A stretch of 64,000 nucleotides of DNA from Taibaiella sp. KBW10 (GTDB taxonomy: Bacteria; Bacteroidota; Bacteroidia; Chitinophagales; Chitinophagaceae): contig NZ_QAJI01000007.1 of the NCBI RefSeq assembly GCF_003852495.1, positions 167,863 to 231,862 of the forward strand. The letters are read 5' to 3'. A program made the translations under genes and the position numbers. Each line of letters begins with the position of its first letter. Positions within the stretch are counted from its first letter, which is position 1. The notes under the pieces were generated by a model. That model searched no databases and was not told where the DNA came from. It saw nothing but the letters and a program-made list of their open reading frames with translations. Shown here one piece after another: positions 55,268-64,000 of this stretch.

Positions 55268-55969
55268 ATGCAAACCGAATTAATTAAGCTTGCTGTTTTT
55301 GACATGGCCGGCACGACTGTTTATGATGATGATTTTGTAACCCGGGCTTTATGTGACGCCTTACAGCTGCATGGCTACAGCATATCCCTTTCTGCTGCCA
55401 ATGAGGTGATGGGTATTGCAAAACCCGTCGCTATTGAAATGCTGCTGGATCGTTTTTACCCTGACGCAACAACTAAAAACATAGCCCTTATTCACGAGGA
55501 TTTTTTAAGACTCATGATCGATTTTTATAAAAATGCACCCGGTATCTGTGAAATAGAAGGCGCTTCGCAAACCTTCCGTGCCTTACAGGATCAAGGGATA
55601 AAAGTAGGTCTGGATACAGGTTTCAGCCGCGACATTACCGATATTATCATTCAAAGACTGGGCTGGGCATCTTTATTGGATGTGAGTGTATCCAGCGATG
55701 AGGTGGCTCAAGGCCGCCCCTATCCCGATATGATCTTTAAGGCAATGGACCTTACCGGCATTGAAGATGTACGCCAGGTGGCCAAAATCGGGGATACTCC
55801 TGTGGACCTTGAAGAAGGCCATCGTGCAGGCTGCGCGCTCGTGGTGGGTGTACTGAGTGGTGCTAATGATAAAGAAGCATTGCAAAAACATCCGCATACC
55901 CATATCATAGATTCTATAGTAGATTTTACTACTTTGCTGAAACAAGAGCGTTTGTCTCCGGTTGCATAA
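55268..55969 (+). CDS. PhnX-like phosphonatase (HAD superfamily)
   Basis: A 233-residue HAD hydrolase close to the phosphonatase-like group (TIGR03351 as I recall). The first motif is FDMAGTTVYDD, with Asp12 the nucleophile and Ala14, as in PhnX. Lys52 in MGIAKP aligns with the Schiff-base Lys53 of PhnX, and GRPYPDM matches the PhnX GRPxPxM motif. PhnX-type enzymes split the C-P bond of phosphonoacetaldehyde to acetaldehyde and phosphate. A TATATTTG (55234-55241) could serve as its own -7. It is co-directional with the MFS gene and followed by a strong terminator. Confidence 0.88.
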   Translation: MQTELIKLAVFDMAGTTVYDDDFVTRALCDALQLHGYSISLSAANEVMGIAKPVAIEMLLDRFYPDATTKNIALIHEDFLRLMIDFYKNAPGICEIEGASQTFRALQDQGIKVGLDTGFSRDITDIIIQRLGWASLLDVSVSSDEVAQGRPYPDMIFKAMDLTGIEDVRQVAKIGDTPVDLEEGHRAGCALVVGVLSGANDKEALQKHPHTHIIDSIVDFTTLLKQERLSPVA

Positions 55970-55992
55970 CATAACAACAGCATTGCCTACCT

Positions 55993-56030
55993 ACAGAAAG
56001 GGTTCACCGATACCGGTGAACCCTTTCTGT
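55993..56030. terminator. Bidirectional terminator after the PhnX-like gene
   Basis: Two perfect 17-base arms (55993-56009 and 56014-56030) around ATAC: ACAGAAAGGGTTCACCG and its complement. It lies between convergent genes (PhnX-like and DUF423) and should stop both. Confidence 0.88.
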
Positions 56031-56051
56031 TATCACATAAATAATGTGAAA

Positions 56052-56450
56052 TCAGGATTTTGGATTGTGCTGCAAAACGCCCAACAGACTGAACAACCAG
56101 CCCAGGACAAAAAATACGCCTCCGATTGGGGTAATGATCCCTAAACCTTTCAACCCTACAGCGCCATTGTGCTTTAAGGCAACCAAAGCATAAATAGAAC
56201 CGCAGAATAATACGGTACCGATGATAAACATCAGGCTGGCTCTTTGCAACCAGACAGAAGGCATATGGGCAAACATAATCCCTACAGCTAACAAAGCGAA
56301 GGCATGGTAAAACTGGTATTTAACGGCTGTTTCAAAGGTATTGAGCAATTCGGGTGTGAGTTTTTCTTTCAAAGCATGCGCACCGAAGGCGCCTAATATA
56401 ACGGCCAGCATTCCGAACAGTGAAGCGGCTACCAAGGCTTGTTTGTACAT
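56052..56450 (-). CDS. DUF423 family membrane protein
   Basis: A 132-residue protein with about four membrane segments. The N-terminal half has the DUF423 signature GAFGAHALKEKLTPELLNTFETAVKYQFYHAFALL. The family is widespread and of unknown function. It follows the shikimate kinase gene by about 11 bp on the same strand, so the two are probably co-transcribed. Confidence 0.85.
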   Translation of the reverse strand: MYKQALVAASLFGMLAVILGAFGAHALKEKLTPELLNTFETAVKYQFYHAFALLAVGIMFAHMPSVWLQRASLMFIIGTVLFCGSIYALVALKHNGAVGLKGLGIITPIGGVFFVLGWLFSLLGVLQHNPKS

Positions 56451-56461
56451 AAAATGAGTAT

Positions 56462-56977
56462 TTAAAATTGGAGTGAACTAAAAAGCTGCGCAAAATTAGC
56501 CATTGTTACGGATAATGCATCAAAGGAATAGGTAGATTTTTCATAAAAAACCACTCTTTGGGCTAATAAGCTTTCTATAAAAGCCAGCCGATCTTCGGGA
56601 GCAATATTTTCAAACATAGGGCGCCTTATTTTGGACTGCGTGAGCCTGCTGTGTATAAAGGCTGGTGTACCTTCCAGGTAGATGACCACGCCCTGCTGCA
56701 GCATGAGGTCCATATTGTCGAAGAAGCAAGGAGCACCTCCACCCGTAGAGACCACACAAGACTCGTCTTTATGTTGTTGTATAATTTTATGAAGGCATTC
56801 TTGCTCTATTTGCCGAAACATGTTTTCACTTTTAAGAAAAAGTTCCGGGATGGTTGCGCCGGTTTCGGATTCTATAAACTGATCCAGGTCGATAGCGGTA
56901 CAGCCATAATGCCGTTTTAATTTTTTCATCCAATATGATTTGCCCACTCCGGGCATTCCCACTAAAAAAATTATCAT
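56462..56977 (-). CDS. aroK: Shikimate kinase
   Basis: A 171-residue P-loop kinase that phosphorylates shikimate in aromatic amino-acid synthesis. Visible motifs: Walker A GMPGVGKSYW (8-17), the shikimate-binding DLDQFIE (about 31-37), and the STGGGAPC loop (about 77-84). The lid Arg and the RRPMF (about 120) are present. Length is usual for a monofunctional AroK. It lies upstream of DUF423 with a short gap. Confidence 0.93.
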   Translation of the reverse strand: MIIFLVGMPGVGKSYWMKKLKRHYGCTAIDLDQFIESETGATIPELFLKSENMFRQIEQECLHKIIQQHKDESCVVSTGGGAPCFFDNMDLMLQQGVVIYLEGTPAFIHSRLTQSKIRRPMFENIAPEDRLAFIESLLAQRVVFYEKSTYSFDALSVTMANFAQLFSSLQF

Positions 56978-57060
56978 AGACGATCTGGATTACAAGGCTT
57001 TTTATTCGTTATTTTGAACCGATTTTCGATTCTACAAAAGTATTCAAATATAAGGCCATT

Positions 57061-57825
57061 ATGGAATTTTCGGTATGTATTATTAGCAATGTGATTGATC
57101 CGACCCTGATCAAGGCTGTAACAAGCTATCGTACCCTAAGCAATGATATCCTGATTGGCTTTAACGGATTGAGTGAAAAAGAGATCGACAACTTTCAAAC
57201 GCAATATCCATTCCTCAAAACACATCTGCTGCCCTGGACGGGCTATGGCCCTACTAAAAATGCGTTGGCCGCCCTGGCTTCGCATGACTGGATTCTTTCT
57301 ATAGACAGTGATGAGATTGCCTCGACGGAGTTGCAGAGGGCTTTATCGGAGCTCCGGTTCCACACTATGGAAACGGTTTATTGCATCAAACGGGCACATT
57401 TCATAGGCCTGGAAGTAATCCGTTACGGAACATTTGGCAGCGAGATTGAACTAAAAAGGCGTTTATACAATAGGACCAAATCACAATGGGATAAGGAAAA
57501 GGTGCACGAAGCGCTGATCATGCCCGCCACGGCTACGTTTGAGGTACTGGAAGGCATTTTGTACCATTATACGGCTGAAAGCGTCGCCCAGATTCAGCTT
57601 AAAAATGAGCAGTATGCAAGGCTGAGTGCCGAAAATATGTTTGAGAAGGGCAAAAAGTATTCCATACTAAAACCCTATTTATCCGGATTCAGTTCGTTTA
57701 TGAAACAATATATTTTCAAAAAAGGATTTCTAGATGGCAAAATCGGTTATCAACTGGCAAAAGCGAGTGCGCGTTATGCCTGGATGAAATATGATTTTCT
57801 CAAAAAATTACAACAAAATAAATAA
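57061..57825 (+). CDS. Family 2 glycosyltransferase, LPS-core (WaaE-like)
   Basis: A 254-residue GT-A fold glycosyltransferase of the WaaE/KdtX-like subgroup. The nucleotide-sugar site is WILSIDSDEI (a D-S-D motif near residue 84), and the typical KRRLYNR and VHEALIMP follow. It probably adds a sugar to lipid A core at the inner membrane. It is divergent from shikimate kinase and convergent with the GH3-family gene. The exact sugar and acceptor are unknown. Confidence 0.85.
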   Translation: MEFSVCIISNVIDPTLIKAVTSYRTLSNDILIGFNGLSEKEIDNFQTQYPFLKTHLLPWTGYGPTKNALAALASHDWILSIDSDEIASTELQRALSELRFHTMETVYCIKRAHFIGLEVIRYGTFGSEIELKRRLYNRTKSQWDKEKVHEALIMPATATFEVLEGILYHYTAESVAQIQLKNEQYARLSAENMFEKGKKYSILKPYLSGFSSFMKQYIFKKGFLDGKIGYQLAKASARYAWMKYDFLKKLQQNK

Positions 57826-57833
57826 AGGAACCA

Positions 57834-59357
57834 CTACTGCTGCTGATTCAAGAAGGTTAGTATTTCCTCCACAAATTTACGTTCATTCGCCAAACGGGGC
57901 ACTTTATTTTGTCCGCCTAGTTTGCCTTTTGATTTCAGCCATGCATTAAAACTTCCTTTTGCTACGTCATGTACAATCGGCATTCTTAAGGCAATATCTT
58001 TATGGCGTTTGGCTTCATAATCGGAATTTACCGATTGCAGGGCCAGGTCCATGGCTTCAACAAAAACAGGTAAGGGAACGGGGAGGTTTTCAAATTCGAT
58101 GATCCATTCATGTGCACCATTCGAATTTCCGGTCATATATACCGGCGCGGCCGTATAATCGTTCACGATGGCACCGGTTTGGGCACAAGCCTGCTCGATC
58201 GCATAATCACTGTTATCAATAATCACTTCTTCTCCAAAAGCGTTGATGAAGTGCTTGATTCTTCCGGTCACTTTGATACGGAAGGGCTCTAATGAGGTAA
58301 ATTGTATGGTATCGCCCACAATATAACGCCACAAACCACTATTGGTACTAATAATTAAGGCATAATTGGTGTTGAGCGCAACTTCTCTGAGATTTAAGGT
58401 ATCGGGATGTGCCTTACCATATTCCTCCATCGGCATGAATTCAAAAAAGATACCATGGTTCAGGAACAGTAACATGCCATTTTCATGTTCGGGCGTATCC
58501 TGTGCGGCAAAGAATCCTTCTGAGGCATTGTATGTCTCCAAGTAATGCATGTCCTCATGCGGAATCAATTGTTTGAATTGATTCTGATAAGGTTTGAAGC
58601 TGACACCCCCATGAATATACAATTCAAGGTTGGGCCATACTTCACGAATATCGGTCTTGCCGGTCTTTTCTAAAATTCTTTTCAGCAATACCAGTGTCCA
58701 GGTGGGTACACCCGCGATATAGGTAATATTTTCGTCCAGTGTGCTGTCAATAATCGTTTCGATCTTATGCTCCCACTCATCCATCAAGGCCACTTTCAGA
58801 TCCGGCGAGCGCATCACCTGCCCGATAAGGGGCATATTTTGCAGCATCACCGCCGATAAATCTCCGTAAAAACAATCGGCATTCATTTGATTGACCTGAT
58901 GGCTGCCGCCAATGGTCAGGCATTTTCCGCCAAACAAATCAGTATCGGGATACATGCGTACATACATGCCTAAAAGGTCTTTACCGGAACGGTAATGGGT
59001 ATCGTCAAGGGTTTCTTTACTAACCGGGATAAACTTGCTTTTATCACTTGTGGTACCACTACTTTTGGCAAACCAGCTGATCGGGGTATTCCAGAGTACG
59101 TTCTGCTCCCCATCTAATATTCTTTGTATATAAGGTTTTACATCATCATATTCCTGCACCGGTACCCTTTCTTTGAACTCTCTGATCGCATTGATGGTAT
59201 CAAAGCTGTACTGCTTACCAAAATCGGTAAATTGAGCAGAACCGATCAGGTCATTAAATACTTTCTTCTGGGTATCTATAGGGTTAAGCATAAAATTATC
59301 GACTGCGTTCAGACGCATTCTCATAATTTGCTTAATGGCAGGGCTTAGTATTGGCAT
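57834..59357 (-). CDS. GH3 auxin-responsive-promoter family protein
   Basis: A 507-residue protein of the GH3 family, a branch of the acyl-adenylate-forming superfamily. In plants GH3 enzymes conjugate amino acids to acyl hormones; the role in Bacteroidota is not established. The adenylation-like P-loop is AKSSGTTSDKSKFIPVS near residue 95, and the family stretch LYIHGGVSFKPYQNQFK follows mid-protein. Further acyl-adenylation residues appear in YNASEGFFAAQD. Monocistronic. Confidence 0.87.
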   Translation of the reverse strand: MPILSPAIKQIMRMRLNAVDNFMLNPIDTQKKVFNDLIGSAQFTDFGKQYSFDTINAIREFKERVPVQEYDDVKPYIQRILDGEQNVLWNTPISWFAKSSGTTSDKSKFIPVSKETLDDTHYRSGKDLLGMYVRMYPDTDLFGGKCLTIGGSHQVNQMNADCFYGDLSAVMLQNMPLIGQVMRSPDLKVALMDEWEHKIETIIDSTLDENITYIAGVPTWTLVLLKRILEKTGKTDIREVWPNLELYIHGGVSFKPYQNQFKQLIPHEDMHYLETYNASEGFFAAQDTPEHENGMLLFLNHGIFFEFMPMEEYGKAHPDTLNLREVALNTNYALIISTNSGLWRYIVGDTIQFTSLEPFRIKVTGRIKHFINAFGEEVIIDNSDYAIEQACAQTGAIVNDYTAAPVYMTGNSNGAHEWIIEFENLPVPLPVFVEAMDLALQSVNSDYEAKRHKDIALRMPIVHDVAKGSFNAWLKSKGKLGGQNKVPRLANERKFVEEILTFLNQQQ

Positions 59358-59608
59358 AATTTGCGCTAAAGGTAATGGGCAAAAGTACTGAAATGATTTC
59401 TAATTTTATGGTAATAAAAAGGAAACATGTGTTACATCATAAATAAAATAATATCAAAGAACTGCGGTCTTCTGTTTTAATATTTGTAAATTCGCACACA
59501 TTTTCGGTAAATTATTATAAATATACACTAAAGTTACGGTATGCTATCGTAATCGAAAACCTATTTATGTTACCGTTTATTCTAAATATTTATTAAGCGT
59601 TATTATAA

Positions 59609-60682
59609 ATGATTGAGAAATTAGAAGCCTTACATGCGAAGTTTACGGATTTGGGCGTAGCGTTAACCAATCCGGAAATTGTGAGTGACAATAAAAAATT
59701 TACTCAGATTTCTAAAGAATATAAAAAGCTGGAACCGCTGATGCAATCCTATTCCAAATACAGAAATTGTTTGGACAGCATTGCTTTTGGCAAAGAGGTA
59801 CTGGAAAATGAGAGCGATGCCGATTTAAGAGATATGGCAAAAGAGGAATTGGTTATACAAGAAGCGGAGAAAACTACGTTAGAAGAGGAGATCAGACAAT
59901 TGTTAATTCCGAAAGACCCTCAGGATGACAAAAATGCGGTGTTGGAAATACGTGCCGGTACCGGTGGTGATGAAGCCAGTATTTTTGCCGGAGATCTGTT
60001 CAGAATGTATATGAGATACTTCGAAAAGAAGGGCTGGAAAGCGTCTTTAGTTTATGAAGCAGAAGGAACGGTAGGTGGCTATAAAGATATTCAGCTGGAA
60101 GTAGTCGGAAATGATGTGTATGGTACTTTGAAATTTGAAAGCGGGGTACACCGGGTACAAAGGGTGCCGGCTACAGAGGCCAGCGGACGGGTACACACCT
60201 CGGCTGCAACCGTGCAGGTGATGCCGGAGGCAGATGAGATCGATTTTGAACTCAGGGATGCTGATGTAAAAATGGAAACGGCACGAAGTGGTGGTTCTGG
60301 TGGACAAAACGTAAATAAAGTTGAGACTAAAGTACTGTTGACGCACATCCCTACCGGAACGGTGGTGGTTTGTCAAACGGAACGGACGCAATTAGGTAAC
60401 CGGGAAAAAGCGATGACGATGTTGCGCACCAAACTCTATGAAGAAGAGGTACGCAAACATGAAGAAGCGATTGCGCAACGACGCAAGAGTATCGTAACCA
60501 CAGGAGACCGCTCTGCGAAAATCCGTACTTATAACTACCCTCAGGGTAGAATTACGGATCACCGCATTAATATGACGAGCTATAACCTTGATGATTTTAT
60601 GAATGGCAATATTGACGAAATGCTAGATGGCTTGCAACTGGCAGAGAATGCAGAGAAAATGAAAGCGGGAGAGAGTATATAA
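59609..60682 (+). CDS. prfA: Peptide chain release factor 1
   Basis: A 357-residue RF1. It reads UAA and UAG stop codons and triggers peptide release. The GGQ motif is in [17 protein letters not shown] (GGQ near residue 230). The stop-codon recognition region of RF1, a PAT/PVT-type tripeptide, corresponds to [12 protein letters not shown] near residue 188 and is PAT as expected. The C-terminal [17 protein letters not shown] is canonical. The N-terminus is a coiled helix typical of the family. Possibly co-transcribed with the downstream polysaccharide genes. Confidence 0.97.
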   Translation: MIEKLEALHAKFTDLGVALTNPEIVSDNKKFTQISKEYKKLEPLMQSYSKYRNCLDSIAFGKEVLENESDADLRDMAKEELVIQEAEKTTLEEEIRQLLIPKDPQDDKNAVLEIRAGTGGDEASIFAGDLFRMYMRYFEKKGWKASLVYEAEGTVGGYKDIQLEVVGNDVYGTLKFESGVHRVQRVPATEASGRVHTSAATVQVMPEADEIDFELRDADVKMETARSGGSGGQNVNKVETKVLLTHIPTGTVVVCQTERTQLGNREKAMTMLRTKLYEEEVRKHEEAIAQRRKSIVTTGDRSAKIRTYNYPQGRITDHRINMTSYNLDDFMNGNIDEMLDGLQLAENAEKMKAGESI

Positions 60683-60726
60683 ATTTAAGCATACACTAAA
60701 AAATACATGAATTTTAAATTTTACAA

Positions 60727-61668
60727 ATGCAACAAAATAAGTACGACCTCGTAGCCATAATAAGAACCATTAAGTCTCGGGGTAAATTAGTATTAAGCAT
60801 TACAGCATTAGGGTTAATTGCATCTGTTTTGTTTGTCTCACTCAGACCCAATGAATATACTTCCGAAGCCAGCATCATCGTAAAAGGTTTCATGAACTTT
60901 GACCGTAACCAGCTTTTCAACGACAATACGCTTTTTACCAAAGATGTATTTGCTAAGGATTACGAACTGGACAAAGCCATGACGATCCTGGAAAGTGGTG
61001 ATGTGAAAGGTTATATCAATGAAACCGTTCAGTACCAAAAGGTAAAAAACCTGTCTTCTGACGAAGTCGCTTTCAGAAAAATCAAGAATAGCTTTAAGCT
61101 GAAGCGTACGGATAATTATGATATTGAAGCAAAATTTACCGATACCGATCCTAAATTAGCACATGCTGCTCTGGAAGCAGCCTTGTACAAAGCAGAAAGT
61201 ATCTATATCAATTTCTTTGAAGATTATAACAGAGATGTAACCAAGGAAATTGATTTTAAAAGAAAGGCTATTACGGATTCAGTAGCCATCTTAACGGATA
61301 GCATCACCGCCATCAGAAAGCGTTATAATCTTTATAGCGAGTTGCTGCCCGTAAGAGGAACGGTCATGAGCAACAATCAATCTATTAATGCGGATAATGC
61401 CGTGGGGATTGAACAACTGCAATCGCTGATTCAGGTTAAAGACAAGCTTGATGAGCAAAATGCAAAACTGACGACTTTAAAAAGCCAATACAACAGCTTT
61501 CTGAACAACGATAAAATACACGTTTTCTACAAAGTAAGCGGCCCTTATGTACCAAATATAACTTCTAACCTGGCGCCTTTTATCGTTATTTTAGCGAGTG
61601 TATTGGCCGCATTTATTTTTGCCTGCTTATTGGTACTGATCACAAACGCATTTAAAAGTCAAGCCTAG
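60727..61668 (+). CDS. Wzz-like polysaccharide chain-length / export protein
   Basis: A 313-residue membrane protein with one helix near the N-terminus (about 20-40) and one near the C-terminus (about 278-305). Between them is a mostly helical periplasmic domain with coiled-coil-like stretches (ITDSVAILTDSITAIRKRYN). This layout is that of the Wzz / polysaccharide co-polymerase family. There is no Walker motif, so it is not a BY-kinase. It precedes an O-antigen-ligase-like gene by 9 bp, consistent with a surface-polysaccharide function. Confidence 0.75.
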   Translation: MQQNKYDLVAIIRTIKSRGKLVLSITALGLIASVLFVSLRPNEYTSEASIIVKGFMNFDRNQLFNDNTLFTKDVFAKDYELDKAMTILESGDVKGYINETVQYQKVKNLSSDEVAFRKIKNSFKLKRTDNYDIEAKFTDTDPKLAHAALEAALYKAESIYINFFEDYNRDVTKEIDFKRKAITDSVAILTDSITAIRKRYNLYSELLPVRGTVMSNNQSINADNAVGIEQLQSLIQVKDKLDEQNAKLTTLKSQYNSFLNNDKIHVFYKVSGPYVPNITSNLAPFIVILASVLAAFIFACLLVLITNAFKSQA

Positions 61669-61677
61669 TTCTCCCGG

Positions 61678-63150
61678 ATGAATATTGCCCTGAATATACC
61701 TGCTACTAAAACGAGCAAACAGGAATGGTGGTTTTATGCCCTTTCTGCTCTTGTCTTGCTGGCCTGTATTGCCATATTCTCCAGCACACATTATTATTTT
61801 GTCATTGCCATTCCTTTTGTGATTCCCTTTGCCGCATGGATCATTCTGAACTGGAAATCTTTTTACTGGTTTTATGTGGTTTGTATTCCCCTGACGGTTA
61901 TCGTTCAGGTCGGAGGCTCTTCGATGATGTACCTGCCGCAGCTACCGCTTACCTTATTAACGGCGGGACTCACCCTGATTCTTTTATTATTTCATAAAAG
62001 GATTGTATACGAAAACCTGCTGAGGCATCCGCTTACGCTAATCATCTTTTTACAATATTTCTGGCTGATTGTTTCTGTATTATTTTCCCAGATCCCTTTA
62101 TTCTCTGTTAAGTATTTAGGGGTTAACACCATACAGCTCCTTAGCTTCTTTATTTTGCCTGCTATCGTTTTACAAACCAAAAAAGACGTGGGCAATGTAG
62201 CCAAGGCATTCCTGATTCCTATGACGCTGGTGGCCTTATATGTTTTTCTGCACCATGCTTATTACCGTTTCGGATATATACAAACCAATAAAGCAGCAAA
62301 GCCATTCTTTTATAACCACGTAGACCATGCCTGTATCATGTCTATGGTATTGCCGGTTTTCTACATCTTATGGCGGTATTATAAAGACAATAAAATGCTG
62401 CGCTGGTTCTTTTTTGCCTTGCTCCTTTTTTACATCCTTGGCATGTATCTTGCCTTTGCCCGTGCCGCTATGCTGGGCACCATATTTGCTTTTGTTGTGC
62501 TGTGGTGTATCAAGAAAAAATTGGTTAACTGGCTGATGCCTCTATTCTTTATCTTCTGTTTTACCATTATCGGTTTTATGGTGCAGAACAATAAGTATAT
62601 TGATTATCGCCCCGATTTTAAGCAAACCTATTCCCGGCATACGTTCAATGACCTGATTAAAGCAAGTTTTGTGGGTGGAGACATGTCTTCTATGGAGCGT
62701 TTTTTCCGCTGGATCGCCTCTGCCCGTATGAGCCAGGAGCATCCTTTAGTGGGTGTAGGGCCTAATAATTTCTATTATTATTATAAGCCTCATGCTGTTA
62801 CCGTATTCAAGACTTATGTGAGTGCGAATCCCGAAAAATCAACTACACACAACTATTTCCTGTTCTTATTGGTTGAGCAGGGATGGCCTTCTATGCTCCT
62901 TTACGGTATCTTTATTGCCGCCGTGTTTTATCATGCACAAAAGCTATACCACCGTACAACGGACCGGTTTTACCAGCATACGGTATTGGCCAGCGCAATG
63001 ATCATTGCAGCCTTCTTTCTGAATAACCTGTTCTCAGAATTATTGCAAACCTATAAGATCGGAGCCTTGTTCTACTTTGCAGTGGTCTTATTGTATTGGG
63101 TAGATCGCCAGATTAAAAAAGAAGCCGGACTAATCCCTCCTACTACCTAA
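61678..63150 (+). CDS. O-antigen ligase-like membrane protein (Wzy/WaaL type)
   Basis: A 490-residue protein with about eleven to twelve membrane segments. A large periplasmic loop near the C-terminal half carries the family signature HPLVGVGPNNFY followed by TTHNYFLFLLVEQGW (H-N...E). Such proteins either polymerise or ligate O-antigen or exopolysaccharide. It starts 9 bp after the Wzz-like gene. It ends overlapping by 8 bp the convergent gene at 63143-63658. Confidence 0.85.
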   Translation: MNIALNIPATKTSKQEWWFYALSALVLLACIAIFSSTHYYFVIAIPFVIPFAAWIILNWKSFYWFYVVCIPLTVIVQVGGSSMMYLPQLPLTLLTAGLTLILLLFHKRIVYENLLRHPLTLIIFLQYFWLIVSVLFSQIPLFSVKYLGVNTIQLLSFFILPAIVLQTKKDVGNVAKAFLIPMTLVALYVFLHHAYYRFGYIQTNKAAKPFFYNHVDHACIMSMVLPVFYILWRYYKDNKMLRWFFFALLLFYILGMYLAFARAAMLGTIFAFVVLWCIKKKLVNWLMPLFFIFCFTIIGFMVQNNKYIDYRPDFKQTYSRHTFNDLIKASFVGGDMSSMERFFRWIASARMSQEHPLVGVGPNNFYYYYKPHAVTVFKTYVSANPEKSTTHNYFLFLLVEQGWPSMLLYGIFIAAVFYHAQKLYHRTTDRFYQHTVLASAMIIAAFFLNNLFSELLQTYKIGALFYFAVVLLYWVDRQIKKEAGLIPPTT

Positions 63151-63658
63151 GCAAATAATGTTGTTTTCTCTTAAAATCCGGATTGCGGATCAATAAGGAA
63201 CAATCCCATGTAAATAAGGTGCACTGAAATACTTCCTGCTGACATAAGGCCACTACCTCCTGATAAGCAGGGTTTCCTTCATGCCATAACAAAACACTGA
63301 GGTATTGTGTTCGTTCCACTTGCGCCAAAAGCATTGTATTTAGCGCTTCAGGGCGCGCGATAATCAGGGTATGTTCCGGAAGGTCGGTTAGTGAATCCAG
63401 GCATTTACCTTTGGGTATGTATTCATTTAACCAGCCCAAAGCATCTTTAAGATCGGGTGTACCATACCAATGTTCAAAATCCAGAAAGGAGATGATCCGG
63501 AATAAGGTTTGCTGCGCCGCTGTCGTTTGTGCCAAAAAACCGGGAGGATATACATAGCCTTTGGGTCTATGCAAGGCTTCCTCGACAAAAGTATACACAA
63601 AAGGCGAATGGGTACCATGCCGCCCTTTTGATTTAAAGAGATATTGTAGATAATTCAA
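63143..63658 (-). CDS. Degenerate member of a Bacteroidota SAM-methyltransferase family
   Basis: A 171-residue protein. The N-terminus YLFKSKGRHGTHSPFVYTF and the C-terminal LIRNPDFKRKQHYLLR match, from memory, a Bacteroidota class I methyltransferase family (NxHGxHSPFV... to ...KQxFxLR). The glycine-rich SAM-binding loop expected near residue 65 (ELGTSLG type) is replaced by WYGTPDLKDALG. The protein is also shorter than that family. It is therefore likely a non-catalytic remnant or a diverged binding protein. It is 12 bp downstream of the dihydrofolate reductase gene and probably co-transcribed. Confidence 0.6.
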   Translation of the reverse strand: MNYLQYLFKSKGRHGTHSPFVYTFVEEALHRPKGYVYPPGFLAQTTAAQQTLFRIISFLDFEHWYGTPDLKDALGWLNEYIPKGKCLDSLTDLPEHTLIIARPEALNTMLLAQVERTQYLSVLLWHEGNPAYQEVVALCQQEVFQCTLFTWDCSLLIRNPDFKRKQHYLLR

Positions 63659-63670
63659 GATTTCAGGGGG

Positions 63671-64000
63671 TTATTTTGCCTCATTCAACCAATGCTCAAA
63701 AGTAAAATCATAGGCATGCTTTTCATCTTTTGTATGTCGTTCTTCCCATACTTTTTTCCATGTTGTGTTTCTGATTTCAGGAAAGAAGACCATTCCATCC
63801 ACAACTTGTGTATGGATACGCGTCATAAAAATTTCAGCACATTTGGACAGCACTTCGCGGTATAATTGCCCCCCTCCGATGATAAAAGCTTTGGGTTCTT
63901 TGTCGGAAAAATCAACATTTGTTTTGATGTAATCTTGTGCGGCCTCAAAGGAAGACAGCACTACCGCTCCGGGAATATCATTTGTTAAGCTGGTCGATAT
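63671..64000 (-). CDS. folA: Dihydrofolate reductase, C-terminal part (cut by window edge)
   Basis: The 3' part of a DHFR gene (109 residues readable to the window end, with the frame open to base 64000). The family core FIIGGGQLYRE, the turn MTRIHT and the C-terminal YDFTFEHWL are present. It makes tetrahydrofolate from dihydrofolate. The N-terminal part with the substrate-binding motif lies beyond base 64000. A GTG at 63961 is not the start, since the frame runs on upstream with DHFR-like sequence (SLTNDIPGA). Confidence 0.92.
   Translation of the reverse strand: MSTSLTNDIPGAVVLSSFEAAQDYIKTNVDFSDKEPKAFIIGGGQLYREVLSKCAEIFMTRIHTQVVDGMVFFPEIRNTTWKKVWEERHTKDEKHAYDFTFEHWLNEAK

Noticed and set aside
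63961-63961. GTG at 63961 as the start of the DHFR gene
   Set aside because: The frame continues upstream with DHFR-like residues to the window edge, so the gene is cut, not short.
1-64000. CRISPR array, prophage or insertion sequences
   Set aside because: No regularly spaced repeats, integrase, transposase or phage structural genes were recognised on either strand.

Overview
The window is a chromosomal segment of a Bacteroidota bacterium, most likely in the Chitinophagales. The evidence is five exported proteins with C-terminal type IX secretion (T9SS) sorting domains, Bacteroidota-type -7 promoter elements (TAnnTTTG), no Shine-Dalgarno sequences, a MurA with Asp in place of the catalytic-loop Cys, and lineage families such as DUF5690 and short KdpD proteins. 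I saw no insertion sequence, prophage or CRISPR array. One tRNA gene (Arg, CCG) is present.

Layout. 1-9.2 kb is housekeeping: a flavin reductase-like protein, murA, a GtrA/TraB/DUF5362 group, glyA, a GNAT acetyltransferase, a HerA-like ATPase, a CorA-type Mg2+ channel and tRNA-Arg. 9.2-12.8 kb is gene-poor, with two DUF3995 paralogues around a ChaA-type Ca2+/H+ antiporter. 12.8-19 kb holds an RCC1-like T9SS protein, a TPR/AraC membrane regulator, an SDR reductase and a PAP2 phosphatase. 19-29.6 kb is a complete Kdp potassium-uptake locus: sigma-54-type response regulator, a 119-residue protein, an unannotated 27-residue microprotein, kdpF, kdpA, kdpB, kdpC, a porin, a short KdpD and a separate histidine kinase. 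30-37 kb has another T9SS protein, a phosphopantetheinyl transferase convergent with a GNAT gene, and a Pls/PosA-like single-module NRPS. 37.2-40 kb is an FNR-like regulator divergent from a ClC channel and an HPP-family transporter.

40.4-56 kb holds a thermolysin-like protease followed by the most interesting block, a regulated locus that looks built for phosphonate use. An XRE-cupin regulator sits between two arms. The leftward arm encodes a His-tailed exported protein, a TonB receptor, a T9SS-exported phosphodiesterase, a LamG/FN3 surface protein and a TIGR03364-type FAD amine oxidoreductase. The rightward arm encodes a DUF5690 MFS transporter and a PhnX-like phosphonatase. The inferred flow is surface binding and hydrolysis, outer- and inner-membrane import, oxidation of an (N-alkyl) aminophosphonate to phosphonoacetaldehyde, and C-P cleavage. 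Copies of a TAAAC-N4-GTTTA dyad sit at the promoters of both arms.

56-64 kb returns to core genes: DUF423, shikimate kinase, a LPS-type glycosyltransferase, a GH3-family enzyme, prfA, a Wzz-like protein, an O-antigen ligase-like protein, a decayed methyltransferase-family protein and the 3' part of a dihydrofolate reductase gene cut by the window edge. All functions are read from the sequence and family knowledge; no database search was run.
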